A DNA stretch of 12,481 nt from an uncultured bacterium (GCA_945949625.1 CAMFFI010000015.1:1-12481), one strand, 5' to 3'. Numbered from the stretch's first letter, positions 1-6,588 are shown. Notes: a model not told the origin generated them from the sequence alone. A program made the numbers and translations.

Positions 1-385
1 TAGCGGCTTCGGAAATTTGATTGAAACAAATCTTTTCTCCGTTTTCTTTTTCGGCGTATATTTTTTCACTTCTTACACCGTATGTGTTAAACCGAGAATT
101 CTGCTCCGAATATGTCGCCCATCTCAAATTATCAATTCTATTATTCTGCCTATCGCCATCAGCATGGTCAATGGTAGGTTTGTTTTCGGGATTTGGTATA
201 AAGGCCTCCGCAATTATTCTGTGAAGCGGTATTTTTTTGCTTTTATTATTTTCCCACAAATCAACATAATAATATCCGTTTCCTTTACAGACATATGCCG
301 ATTTGATTTTTCCGGAAACGTCGCTTCTAACTTCTCCATTTTCATTCACAGAATAGTTTGTGTAATTTTTTATTTTTTTCCACAT
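1..385 (-). CDS. HNH homing endonuclease with NUMOD4 motif, intron-encoded, 3' end outside the window
   Basis: Seen: an open frame from the ATG at 385 to the window edge (128 codons, no stop). It has an AAAGGAG ribosome site six bases upstream. Residues 2-21 fit the NUMOD4 DNA-binding motif (W-K-x-I-x-x-Y, then Y-S-V-x-x-x-G-x-V-R-S). Residues 54-89 form an HNH_3-type core with LHRIIAEAF, then IDH at 72-74, GDR at 77-79, NN at 81-82 and NLRW at 86-89. After that a NUMOD1-like stretch begins (KIYAEKENGEKICFNQISEAA, about 108-128). Known: proteins of this build are site-specific homing endonucleases, usually carried in group I introns or standing free in phage genomes. Inferred: it nicks or cuts intronless tape measure genes so that the intron is copied in. 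It has its own promoter and lies inside the interrupted tape measure gene. Typical length is 160-200 aa, so most of it is present. Confidence 0.9.
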   Translation of the reverse strand, partial: MWKKIKNYTNYSVNENGEVRSDVSGKIKSAYVCKGNGYYYVDLWENNKSKKIPLHRIIAEAFIPNPENKPTIDHADGDRQNNRIDNLRWATYSEQNSRFNTYGVRSEKIYAEKENGEKICFNQISEAA

Positions 386-412
386 GGCAAACTCCTTTGT
401 GCGTTTTTTATA

Positions 413-441
413 ATTATACAACACAAACTAAAGTTTGTCAA
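413..441 (-). promoter_or_regulatory. Perfect sigma-A/sigma-70 type promoter for the intron endonuclease
   Basis: Read on the minus strand: TTGACA (441-436), a 17-base spacer, then TATAAT (418-413). Both hexamers match consensus exactly. The predicted start near 406 gives a leader of about 20 bases ahead of the AAAGGAG site and the ATG at 385. A dyad, ACAAACT/AGTTTGT (423-438), fills most of the spacer. It could be an operator, or simply part of the intron RNA fold. Confidence 0.85.
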
Positions 442-560
442 GCGGTGGTATGAGCTTAGCACGGTGTTTTCTTCAGCATTACCCGGTAAGAGTTTCACCG
501 TTTTCACAAGGTTTATACTGAGCAATGGTGTTATGCCGCTAAAGACATATTTTTTTGTCT

Positions 561-1097
561 ACCCAGTTTCAAGTTATCCAAAAGCTGGTATTGCCCTCTT
601 GAAAAACTCATATAGGCATTCTGAATGAATGACATATCCGTGCCCATTTTATTGGCGTTATCCGACATATCAGTAATAGCACGGTTTGCGACATCCGCCG
701 CCTTTTCGGTATCTCCGCCGAGGCTTGCTAAAAGCGAGGCACTGAAGCTTGTAACAGTGTCCATATACTCATTTGCAGACAATCCTGCGGTCGTGTAGGC
801 GTTTTCCGCATAGGCCAGCACCTTACTTTGCGACTGTTTAAAAAGTGTCTCTACGCCGCCTACAAGCTGTTCATATTCAGCATATGCGTCAAGGCTCTTT
901 TTCGTAAGTGCTACAACTCCCGCCGACGCCGCACCTGTGGCCGCAAGCCCGATTTTTGTAACAGCACCCGCAACACCGAGAAAAGCTTTTCCCGCTCCTG
1001 CGGCAAAATTTTTAGATTTTGCAAGTGCTCCGCTTATGCCCTTTTCATACTGTGCGTCGTCAAGCGTGAGCTTTGCAATAAGCTCAATTAAATTCAT
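561..1097 (-). CDS. Tail tape measure protein, 5' exon only
   Basis: Seen: ATG at 1097, with an AGAGGTGAT ribosome site just upstream and an ATGA overlap with the preceding gene. It encodes 179 residues up to the proposed intron. The start (MNLIELIAKLTLDDAQYEKG) is the usual opening of Firmicutes tape measure proteins. A glycine/alanine-rich hydrophobic stretch follows at about 33-65. Next comes the conserved TP901-type block: YEQLVGGVETLF, then GLSANEYMDTVTSFSASLLASLGGDTEKAA, then DMSDNANKMGTDMSFIQNAY and the LLDNLKLG end. Known: this long coiled protein spans the tail tube lumen and sets tail length. Family members run to 600-1500+ residues, so most of the gene must lie downstream of the intron, outside the window. 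If the intron did not splice, the product would be a 188-aa stub ending at 531. Confidence 0.9.
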
Positions 1098-1333
1098 TCA
1101 ATCACCTCTATTCCGGCACGCTTTACAATGTCGTCAATAATTTCTTCGGCATTTTTTGCGCCTTCAAAACCGTGCGAATTTAAGACATCGTAAAGACTTT
1201 TGTTCATAAATTTTCCGCCGCCGTAATTGGCGGTATTTTCGGAAATTATTTTCAAACATTCGGAAACATAAAAACGGTACGCAGCTTCACGCTGCTCTGT
1301 CTTATAGCGTGCCGTTGCGTACCGCAAAAACAT
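1094..1333 (-). CDS. Second tail-assembly-chaperone ORF (possible frameshift partner)
   Basis: A 79-aa frame between the chaperone ORF and the tape measure, exactly where siphophages have the 'T' part of the G/GT-type chaperone. The segment with AAYRFYVSECLKIISENT, then a GGG and a short C-terminal helical part, resembles small proteins seen at this locus in other Firmicutes phages; that is recognition from memory. The ATG at 1333 has only a weak, distant GGA upstream and starts eight bases after the stop of the preceding gene. The same frame is open upstream to 1429, so it overlaps the first ORF by about 88 bases in the -1 frame. Translation may therefore come by re-initiation or by frameshifting. 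It overlaps the tape measure start by four bases (ATGA), which suggests coupling. Confidence 0.75.
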   Translation of the reverse strand: MFLRYATARYKTEQREAAYRFYVSECLKIISENTANYGGGKFMNKSLYDVLNSHGFEGAKNAEEIIDDIVKRAGIEVIE

Positions 1334-1341
1334 CTTAAATT

Positions 1342-1689
1342 TTAAATTTCCGTGCTCTCCAAGGCAGATGTTGACGGTGTCGCACCCTCCGTCACATCCG
1401 CAGAGGTAAAAAGCGACATAACATCGGGGTCACTCATAATCTCGATAAGCTTTTTCGGCAAAGTCAAAATGTTACACTCGTACATATCCACAGGTACGCC
1501 CTCAAGGGCGGCAAGAATTTCTTTCACCGCTTTTGCGTGCCCTTTAAGCATAACCTTTACCGCTTTTTTTATGTCGCCTTTTGTCATCGCTTCGCCGAAA
1601 TATTTATCTTTGCAAAGCTCTATGACAGGGTCGATAAGGTCAGCTAAAACCTCGATAGCTTTTTCATTTTTTATTTCGGAAAGTTTCAT
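1342..1689 (-). CDS. Tail assembly chaperone (gpG-like)
   Basis: A 115-aa protein that opens MKLSEIKNEKAIEVLADLID, a hallmark of the Firmicutes phage tail-assembly-chaperone group. It is mostly helical, with a basic middle (KGDIKKAVKVMLKGHAKAVK) and a low-complexity Thr/Ser/Glu tail. Known: these proteins coat the tape measure during tail assembly and are not in the finished virion. The start is fixed by an AGGTGG ribosome site inside the end of the major tail gene and by the TAATG overlap with its stop. Position between major tail protein and tape measure supports the call more than any single motif does. Confidence 0.85.
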   Translation of the reverse strand: MKLSEIKNEKAIEVLADLIDPVIELCKDKYFGEAMTKGDIKKAVKVMLKGHAKAVKEILAALEGVPVDMYECNILTLPKKLIEIMSDPDVMSLFTSADVTEGATPSTSALESTEI

Positions 1690-2282
1690 TAGCCACCTGC
1701 TTCAGCCGTTCCGGCTTTTACATAAATTTCAAACGGCACTTTATCGGGGTCTGTGTTAGAATAGTGCGCTGTGTAGGTAAATGCAAACTGTCCTTTTGCT
1801 TTATCGCCGCTCTGAAGCTGGAATCCACCAGTGGAAAGCGCATTGATAAGGTGAATTGCCATATATCCACCGTTAGTTGCTCCGTTTTTGTCGGAGTAAT
1901 CGCCAACCCACCAAATATCTGAAAAATCAGCGTCTACAATATCGTTTCTCGGCACGATTTTGGTGTTATCGCTTCCGTCAATGTCCGCCGCACCTACAAG
2001 AGCCTTCGCAACGGTGGTGTTTACGGTGAGATAAGTGCCGGACATTTCAACTGTCCAGTTATCGAGCCTTTTAAGCTCTTTCATATTTTTCGGACAGTTG
2101 TCTATATCGTCTCCAAAATCTGTATATTCCGGAGTTGCCGTAAAATTCACGCCGCCGGAGGTCGCACCGATAATATTGGATGCAGTCACAGTGCCGCTTG
2201 ACGGCGTAAATTCGCTTACAAGGACACCCGCATTGAGCTGAAGCTCTTTGAAAGTGTTTGTAGGAATTTTAGTAAACTTCAT
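1689..2282 (-). CDS. Major tail (tube) protein
   Basis: A 197-aa protein with the composition of a beta-rich tube subunit: many T, G, S, D and few charged runs. It includes the family-typical PEYTDFGDDIDNCPKNMKEL stretch (about 51-70), MSGTYLTVNT (80-89) and a final FEIYVKAG strand. Known: hexameric rings of this protein stack around the tape measure to make the non-contractile tail tube. A good AAAGGGG ribosome site stands before the ATG. It lies directly downstream of the tail terminator and upstream of the chaperones, the canonical order. High expression is expected from the strong site and the upstream scaffold promoter. Confidence 0.88.
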   Translation of the reverse strand: MKFTKIPTNTFKELQLNAGVLVSEFTPSSGTVTASNIIGATSGGVNFTATPEYTDFGDDIDNCPKNMKELKRLDNWTVEMSGTYLTVNTTVAKALVGAADIDGSDNTKIVPRNDIVDADFSDIWWVGDYSDKNGATNGGYMAIHLINALSTGGFQLQSGDKAKGQFAFTYTAHYSNTDPDKVPFEIYVKAGTAEAGG

Positions 2283-2296
2283 ATTTTTCCCCTTTC

Positions 2297-2665
2297 TTAA
2301 TTTTCGGTCAGAAACTCAAGTTCTAAATTAAGGTAATTTCGTTTTATCATTTTATCGTTATCATCGCTCATAGTCTGCGAGAATGGGACACCTTTTTTTA
2401 CCCAAATCGCACCACCGTCACACGGCAAAAACACTCCTCCTCGTGTGATGTAATCTCCGATTTCTCGTGCTTTTGCATTGCAAGCCGTCCACGATGTGCC
2501 ACGATACCACACAGAAGCGGTAATGCTGACAATGTCGCCGAAATCATCAACCGCACTTTGGTATGTGATATAAGGGAGCGGAGCATCCACCGGAACGGCA
2601 TTTTCTTCATACGCTGTAAGCGAAAAACTTTCAAAAAACGCCTGTATCGCCGCTTGCTTTGTCAT
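2297..2665 (-). CDS. Tail terminator / head-tail joining protein
   Basis: I place the start at the ATG at 2665 (122 aa). It has a GGAG eight bases upstream and an ATGA overlap with the preceding gene. A longer frame opening at 2704 adds 13 residues without a ribosome site. The protein has the alpha/beta pattern of small tail-terminator proteins: an N-terminal helix (TKQAAIQAFFESF), the LPYITYQSAVDDFGD strand region, SVWYRGTSW, a middle helix, and a final LNLELEF strand. Known: such proteins cap the tail tube and join it to the head connector. The call rests on size, fold pattern and position between the head-closure gene and the major tail gene. 'Minor capsid protein' is the other name likely to be met for it. 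Confidence 0.75.
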   Translation of the reverse strand: MTKQAAIQAFFESFSLTAYEENAVPVDAPLPYITYQSAVDDFGDIVSITASVWYRGTSWTACNAKAREIGDYITRGGVFLPCDGGAIWVKKGVPFSQTMSDDNDKMIKRNYLNLELEFLTEN

Positions 2666-3012
2666 AGAGGAAGCTCCGTCCTTTCTGCTGTGCAGTACAA
2701 GCACTGATACACCGCTTCGGGCGGCGTTCTGTTGTCCTGCGGATTTGTGGCGATGCGATAAATGTCTCCGGTGTCAACGCTTTGCAGATAATCGTCACGC
2801 TTTACAGGCGTATCAATCGGAAGTGCCGCTGTAAATGTGGCGTTCAACCGTTGCGAAAGTGCTTCACGAGCTTCCTGTGCGCTACCGAGTGTAAGACTCA
2901 TCTTTACAACTGCACCGTCCGTCCAAGTGGTAATGTATCCGCCCTCTCCATCAGACACAACCGAACGTTTTTTTATGGTAAAATCCTTAAACGCATCATA
3001 GAAAAAGCTCAT
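2662..3012 (-). CDS. Head closure protein (Hc1 / SPP1 gp16-like)
   Basis: A 116-aa, mainly beta protein. It opens with MSFFYDAFKDFTIKKRSVVSDGEGGYITTWTDG and has the conserved V-K-x-D-D-Y-L core (about 80-86) followed by TGDIYRIATNPQDNRTP. This matches small head-closure proteins that seal the connector after packaging and receive the tail. It has a GAGGTGG ribosome site and overlaps both neighbours by an ATGA, so it is translationally coupled with the connector before it and the terminator after it. Confidence 0.75.
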   Translation of the reverse strand: MSFFYDAFKDFTIKKRSVVSDGEGGYITTWTDGAVVKMSLTLGSAQEAREALSQRLNATFTAALPIDTPVKRDDYLQSVDTGDIYRIATNPQDNRTPPEAVYQCLYCTAERTELPL

Positions 3013-3464
3013 AAATTGACCACCTCTACATCGGAAACATCAAGCATAATCTTTCGATATGGCGCAAGCTTGTTTGCGTATACATCAAAGGCAGAGAGAA
3101 AGCCGCCACTTTCACTTTTTGTGCCTTTGGTATAGCTGTATCCGTTAGGATAGCTTTCCGAAATATACGGACTTGCAAACGCTGCCTGTGTCTTTGCTTC
3201 GTAATCGTCTATTTGCGCCGATAGGGCGATGACCGAAGGAGGCACAGCCATCGCCCACACAGCACCGTCAAAAACTTCGTCGGTTAGCGTGCCGTCCCCG
3301 GCTTTATACACGCCATCATTAAATTTCGAGCCGACAAGTCGGTAAAACTGCCCTTCAGTTAAAAAATCAAGCGGCGCAAGAACGCCGTTTTTGATTGTAA
3401 AGCTGCCCTTGTAAATTTTTTCTACAAAAAAATTTCGAAGGTACAAACAAACATCATTTAGCAT
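3009..3464 (-). CDS. Head-tail connector adaptor protein
   Basis: A 151-aa protein of a type common in Clostridia phages just after the major capsid gene. The N-terminal helix MLNDVCLYLRNFFV is followed by FTIKNGVLAPLDFLTEGQFYRLVGSKFNDGVY. Next come an LTDEVFDGAVWAMAVPPSVIALSAQID block, then a segment ending SPYISESYPNGYSYTKGT that is rich in aromatic and small residues. Known by position: the adaptor ring sits between portal and head-closure protein (HK97 gp6 or SPP1 gp15 role). The start has an AAAGGCGG ribosome site about eight bases upstream. I recognise the family by its sequence pattern, but the function is assigned by position. Confidence 0.7.
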   Translation of the reverse strand: MLNDVCLYLRNFFVEKIYKGSFTIKNGVLAPLDFLTEGQFYRLVGSKFNDGVYKAGDGTLTDEVFDGAVWAMAVPPSVIALSAQIDDYEAKTQAAFASPYISESYPNGYSYTKGTKSESGGFLSAFDVYANKLAPYRKIMLDVSDVEVVNL

Positions 3465-3487
3465 TTTTGCGCCGCCTTTCTAAAATT

Positions 3488-4588
3488 TTAGCCCATATAC
3501 ACGGCGGAAAGCTCGGGATATACGGTCTTGTAGCCATAGAGAATATCCACAGAAAGCTTTTCACGCTTGGTGGTGATGTCGTAATCACGGACTACACGGA
3601 GAGAAATATCGTTGTAGGAGGTGGTGTAACTGTCAGCACCTGCGGGAGCAACGAGCGGGCGAGTTACGAACGCAATAGCGTTGCGGTGGAAAACGAGGTT
3701 CGGAACATATGCCGCACCGAGAGTGATTGCAGCGTTATCCGCTGCGTTTTTGGTAAGTGCGGGAGTAATCTCAAGGTCTTGGTCATTGGTCTGCAGTTTG
3801 CCAGCTCCGACTACTCTGTACACGGTGGTGTCTCCGTTAATGGTAAAGGTATCGCCCTCTACAAGTGCGGTGGTTACGCCGTCAACATGGAGCTTGGTAG
3901 CACCCGCATTTGCTGCGCCATCTACGAGCACAGTGCCTGCGCCGTGAGTGGTGTGCTTTTCAATGCCCTGGGACATATAGTTGTCAAGTCCGAACACTCT
4001 ACCGATTTCGCCTTCACGAAGTGCGGTAGCAGTGCCTGCTTCGTTGACTTTCACAAGGTTGCCAATCTGAGTGAATTTGGCGTCTGCCTCAACATCCCAA
4101 ACGGCACGACGTTCGGAAAGAGGTGCACGCTGTGCGTTGAGGTATTTTCTTGCTTCGGCAAAGTCGTCCAGTCCGTCAGGAGTAGTACCGGCAGTGCCGA
4201 GAGTGCCGCCTGCAAACGCATACTGCGCAAGACCGTCTTTGTTGATTTTTTCAGCAAGAGCGATTGCGGCGGGTCTGATGACCTGACGATTGAGATCTTC
4301 AATGCTGGTCGCCATTTCTATGGCTTCAATGTTGACATCCACAGTAGCGATTTTGTCAAGGGTTACATCAACAGAATCCTCAACAATATCCTGCGCCTGT
4401 ACAGGCTGTCCAGCGACAAATTCGTTAGCTTTCATAACGGTGGGCTTGCGGACTCTGATAGTTGCGCCCTGTGTTGCGAAAGCAGAGGAATAATCTCTGT
4501 AACACAGATTAGGCATTACAAGGTTGTCGATAAGCTCGGGCAAAATCTGTCGAGCAATATTTTTAGTAGTCAGAAAATTATTTGCCAT
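3488..4588 (-). CDS. Major capsid protein, P22 coat protein family
   Basis: A 366-aa protein that opens MANNFLTTKNIARQILPELI, with LVMPNLCYRDYS, then GATIRVRKP and the VQAQDIVEDSVDVTLDKIATVDV segment. This is the typical N-terminal half of P22 gp5-like coats with an HK97 fold. The later part (about 215-300) is rich in T, G, A and D and would be the inserted beta domain. The C-terminus DYDITTKREKLSVDILYGYKTVYPEL is also typical. An AAAGGATG ribosome site precedes the ATG. It lies directly after the scaffold, as needed for procapsid assembly. A P22-like coat joined to a long-tail module is common in Firmicutes phages and is not odd in itself. Confidence 0.92.
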   Translation of the reverse strand: MANNFLTTKNIARQILPELIDNLVMPNLCYRDYSSAFATQGATIRVRKPTVMKANEFVAGQPVQAQDIVEDSVDVTLDKIATVDVNIEAIEMATSIEDLNRQVIRPAAIALAEKINKDGLAQYAFAGGTLGTAGTTPDGLDDFAEARKYLNAQRAPLSERRAVWDVEADAKFTQIGNLVKVNEAGTATALREGEIGRVFGLDNYMSQGIEKHTTHGAGTVLVDGAANAGATKLHVDGVTTALVEGDTFTINGDTTVYRVVGAGKLQTNDQDLEITPALTKNAADNAAITLGAAYVPNLVFHRNAIAFVTRPLVAPAGADSYTTSYNDISLRVVRDYDITTKREKLSVDILYGYKTVYPELSAVYMG

Positions 4589-4593
4589 TCATT

Positions 4594-5169
4594 TCATCCT
4601 TTCTTTTGGATAAGCTTATAATACTCATCGTCGGAAAGCGCATCGAAATCAATATTCTGATTTGCAGGCGGAGTGGAAGTACTTGCACCTTTTATCTGCG
4701 GTGTGGCGATAAAGTCCGCCCATTCGGTCTTTATCCCCTCTATAAGCTTTTCACTGTCTTTTGCTTCGCCTTTATCGTCTATTTCTATACCGTCAATGTC
4801 GGATACTTTCAAAACGCTTTCAATACGATTTTCGGAAACGCCCGCTTTTTTTAACAAAGTCCTGTAAGCGTTCAATTTTGAAGAATGTGCGGCGGCAGCC
4901 TGTTGCTCCGTCTTAAACTTTTCAAATTCTTCCTTGACTGCTTCGTACTTCACCTTATAGGGGTCTTTTCCGCTTGCTTCAAGTGCTGCCTTTGCTTCGG
5001 TAAGCTCTTTTTTAGCTTTTTCAAGCTCCTGCGCATTTTTTTCAAAGTCGGCGCTTCTTTCCTTGAGTGCGTCAACCGTTTCACTATGCGCTTCAATAAT
5101 TTGGTCTATTTTTTCATCTTCGATTCCCATTGCTTTTAACATTTTTCTCGTAAGTGACGTATATATCAT
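4594..5169 (-). CDS. Capsid scaffolding protein (phage GP20-like)
   Basis: A 191-aa, highly charged, nearly all-helical protein. A coiled-coil is likely from about residue 25 to 95 (runs of E, K, A), followed by the LLKKAGVSENRIESVLKVSD helical hairpin and a short C-terminal tail of the kind that contacts the coat protein. Known: scaffolds of this family direct coat assembly and leave before or during packaging. The start is uncertain. The ATG at 5169 touches an AAAGG with no spacing, and the next in-frame ATG at 5142 has only a weak GAGA. The strong promoter upstream and the capsid gene downstream make a scaffold-coat transcription unit. Confidence 0.88.
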   Translation of the reverse strand: MIYTSLTRKMLKAMGIEDEKIDQIIEAHSETVDALKERSADFEKNAQELEKAKKELTEAKAALEASGKDPYKVKYEAVKEEFEKFKTEQQAAAAHSSKLNAYRTLLKKAGVSENRIESVLKVSDIDGIEIDDKGEAKDSEKLIEGIKTEWADFIATPQIKGASTSTPPANQNIDFDALSDDEYYKLIQKKG

Positions 5170-5173
5170 CCTT

Positions 5174-5194
5174 TCCCTCGGAGGCTTTGCTCCG
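5174..5194 (-). promoter_or_regulatory. Leader hairpin before the scaffold start
   Basis: In the predicted leader, CGGAG and CTCCG (5194-5190 and 5183-5179) pair around a six-base loop. The stem is followed at once by GGGAAAGG and the first ATG of the scaffold gene. The stem is short. It could shield the 5' end of the message or tune access to the crowded ribosome site. There is no T-run, so it is not a terminator. Confidence 0.4.
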
Positions 5195-5218
5195 CCTTTA
5201 AGATATATTTATAATTTT

Positions 5219-5247
5219 ACTTTAGCATAAAAAAACATTTTTGTCAA
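5219..5247 (-). promoter_or_regulatory. Strong internal promoter for scaffold and capsid
   Basis: Read on the minus strand: a perfect -35 TTGACA (5247-5242), a 17-base spacer, then TAAAGT as -10 (5224-5219) preceded by TG-C, an extended -10. The -35 box overlaps the TGA stop of the HK97 gp10-like gene. The predicted start is near 5212, about 43 bases before the scaffold ATG. This would let scaffold, coat and tail genes be made in larger amounts than terminase and portal. Confidence 0.75.
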
Positions 5248-5678
5248 GTTTCTTCTGTATCGCCTTTTAGAATTTCTTCGATAATTTTTCGGTACTCACT
5301 ATTGTAATTTGTCGCTGCCTTTTGAATAAAATGCACAGCTCCCTTTTTGCGGTGAGATCCTGTTTCTATTCCGGCGGCATATTCCACATTCGTCCCGAAA
5401 ATAACTTCATTTTCCACAGGTTGAGAAATCAAGGAATTATCAAATGATTTTCCGTTATTGTCTTGATAACTCTTTTCGACATTTTCCCCTTGCACAGCGT
5501 AAGTAATACTATTACGCAATCGCCCTGTATCAACCGCTCCCGCTCTCGTAATTATATCTTTTGCGTGCGTTTCGGCTCTTGCTCCGATAGCAGACAGTGC
5601 AATCGGGATTGTTTCCTTGAGTTCGTGCAAGATTTTTTTCGTGTTGTCTTTTATCTTGATTTCACCTTTCATTTCCAT
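5244..5678 (-). CDS. HK97 gp10-like virion morphogenesis protein
   Basis: A 144-aa protein with the family signature in order: an amphipathic N-terminal helix, R-A-G-A-V-D-T-G-R-L-R-N-S-I (about 45-58), VIFGTNVEYAAGIETGSHRKKG (92-113) and AVHFIQKAATN (114-124). Known: HK97 gp10-like proteins act at the head-tail junction or tail tip of the tube. They usually lie between the head-closure and tail-terminator genes. Here the gene sits between the Mu F-like and scaffold genes, four bases after the former, so it has moved or is a head-associated relative. GGTGAT precedes the ATG at 5678; a second ATG at 5672 is possible. Confidence 0.85.
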   Translation of the reverse strand: MEMKGEIKIKDNTKKILHELKETIPIALSAIGARAETHAKDIITRAGAVDTGRLRNSITYAVQGENVEKSYQDNNGKSFDNSLISQPVENEVIFGTNVEYAAGIETGSHRKKGAVHFIQKAATNYNSEYRKIIEEILKGDTEET

Positions 5679-5682
5679 AAAA

Positions 5683-6588
5683 TCACCGCACTTTCTTTAC
5701 GCCTACATACTCCCAACCCAGAGCACAGCGGCAGCCATAAACATTGGCAGGGTCTGCGTTTGGGTCGCCTGGAAACATAATATTGCCAACAGCATTGGTA
5801 AAAGGTTTATTCAAATCTTGCGTCACTCCGTCAAGCTCGGCGTGCCATTTTCGAGTGCGAGAGTCAGAAGTCGCAATCCAACGCTTTTTAAAAATTAAGC
5901 CTTTCTCGGTTGCTTCCTTCATTCTATCCATCCGCCCGGAATTTTCAGCACTTGTAACCGCCGTGCGGGCGTTTCGGATAGATGAAGCAGCGTCCATTTT
6001 CTCTACTTTTTGCAACCGTTTTGCGATTTTGTCCATGCTTTCGCCTTGCAAAATCCCTTGCAAGACTTCGGCATTGATTCGCTTAGTGTTCCACCGCACG
6101 GCCTTTTTACCGTCAACAACTCGATACGGCAAAAGCGTACCCTTTCCCAGTATGAGCTTTTTCACAACCGTTTTGTCTACAAGCTCAAAAGAAATGCCTG
6201 TTTTTGCCTGCAAAGCATTAAACTTTCTTCCGACATAATTGTAATTTAAGCCGTAAATATCGGGGAGCTTTTCGTTGAGATAATCGGCGGCAATTTCGGC
6301 GCTATGCTCGATGTGCTTCGCGGTCACTTCCACAACACGCATATAATGTTGATTTCGGAGTGTGTAATCTTTTAGCCAGTGCTGATACTGTCCGAGGAGC
6401 TTTTTCTTTTTAACTTCGTCCTTTTCGGCTGCGATTTGGTCAAGGAGCGGTTGAATTTCCTTCCGCCCCTGCTCCATATACTCACGCCAGCTCTTTTCGG
6501 TCTCGCCCCGTGCTCGGGCATAAATTTCAAAAATGCGCCGTTCCATTTTTTGCAGTTCTTTGTCTGTTTCGATGTGTCCTTTGTCCAC
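5683..6588 (-). CDS. Mu F-like head morphogenesis / minor head protein
   Basis: A 301-aa protein. Its N-terminal half is charged and helical. The C-terminal Phage_Mu_F domain (about 234-292) has the classic pattern K-R-W-I-A-T-S-D-S-R-T-R, then H249, LDG, a middle F-T-N, F-P-G-D-P (272-276), A-N-V-Y and C-R-C (286-288). Known: relatives are minor head proteins (SPP1 gp7 type) that bind the portal and may help DNA ejection. I use the GTG at 6588, with AAGGAAGGAG 11 bases upstream. An ATG at 6599 is in another frame and touches the ribosome site, so it is not used. It is separated from the portal by an unusual repeat-rich gap. Confidence 0.9.
   Translation of the reverse strand: MDKGHIETDKELQKMERRIFEIYARARGETEKSWREYMEQGRKEIQPLLDQIAAEKDEVKKKKLLGQYQHWLKDYTLRNQHYMRVVEVTAKHIEHSAEIAADYLNEKLPDIYGLNYNYVGRKFNALQAKTGISFELVDKTVVKKLILGKGTLLPYRVVDGKKAVRWNTKRINAEVLQGILQGESMDKIAKRLQKVEKMDAASSIRNARTAVTSAENSGRMDRMKEATEKGLIFKKRWIATSDSRTRKWHAELDGVTQDLNKPFTNAVGNIMFPGDPNADPANVYGCRCALGWEYVGVKKVR

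Larger units (their letters stand above)
1..560 (-). mobile_element. Probable group I intron (5' part), inserted in the tape measure gene
   Basis: The tape measure frame runs normally to L-D-N-L-K-L-G and then, from 560 leftward, gives nine residues without family resemblance and a stop at 531. In this family the conserved continuation after LKLG is Y-G-G-T, so the exon most likely ends at 561. The exon ends in T, as group I 5' exons do. Inside are elements that fit a group I core: a P2-like stem (AGCGG with UUGCU); AAA followed by ACGGUG (501-496), which pairs with CACCGU (466-461) as P4; a UUACC/GGUAA P5 hairpin (479-489); then GCUAAGC and a UAAGC/GCUUG P6-like stem. The ORF follows P6, a common site for an intron ORF. 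P7, P8 and the 3' exon would lie left of the window. I found only a weak P1 (GGGU with GUCU), so the exact splice point is not proven. Confidence 0.72.

Noticed and set aside
17..628. 203-aa open frame on the plus strand across the intron
   Set aside because: It lies opposite the HNH endonuclease, the intron core and the tape measure exon end. Its Phe/Ile-rich look comes from the AT-rich complement and is not evidence of a membrane protein.
3467..4621. 384-aa open frame on the plus strand opposite the major capsid gene
   Set aside because: It is antisense to an unmistakable P22-type coat gene, is rich in Cys, Ser and His as shadow frames are, and has no ribosome site or family resemblance.
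5174..5250. Hairpin after the HK97 gp10-like gene as a rho-independent terminator
   Set aside because: The five-pair stem lies after, not before, the T-rich stretch and inside the scaffold leader, so it does not have terminator form.
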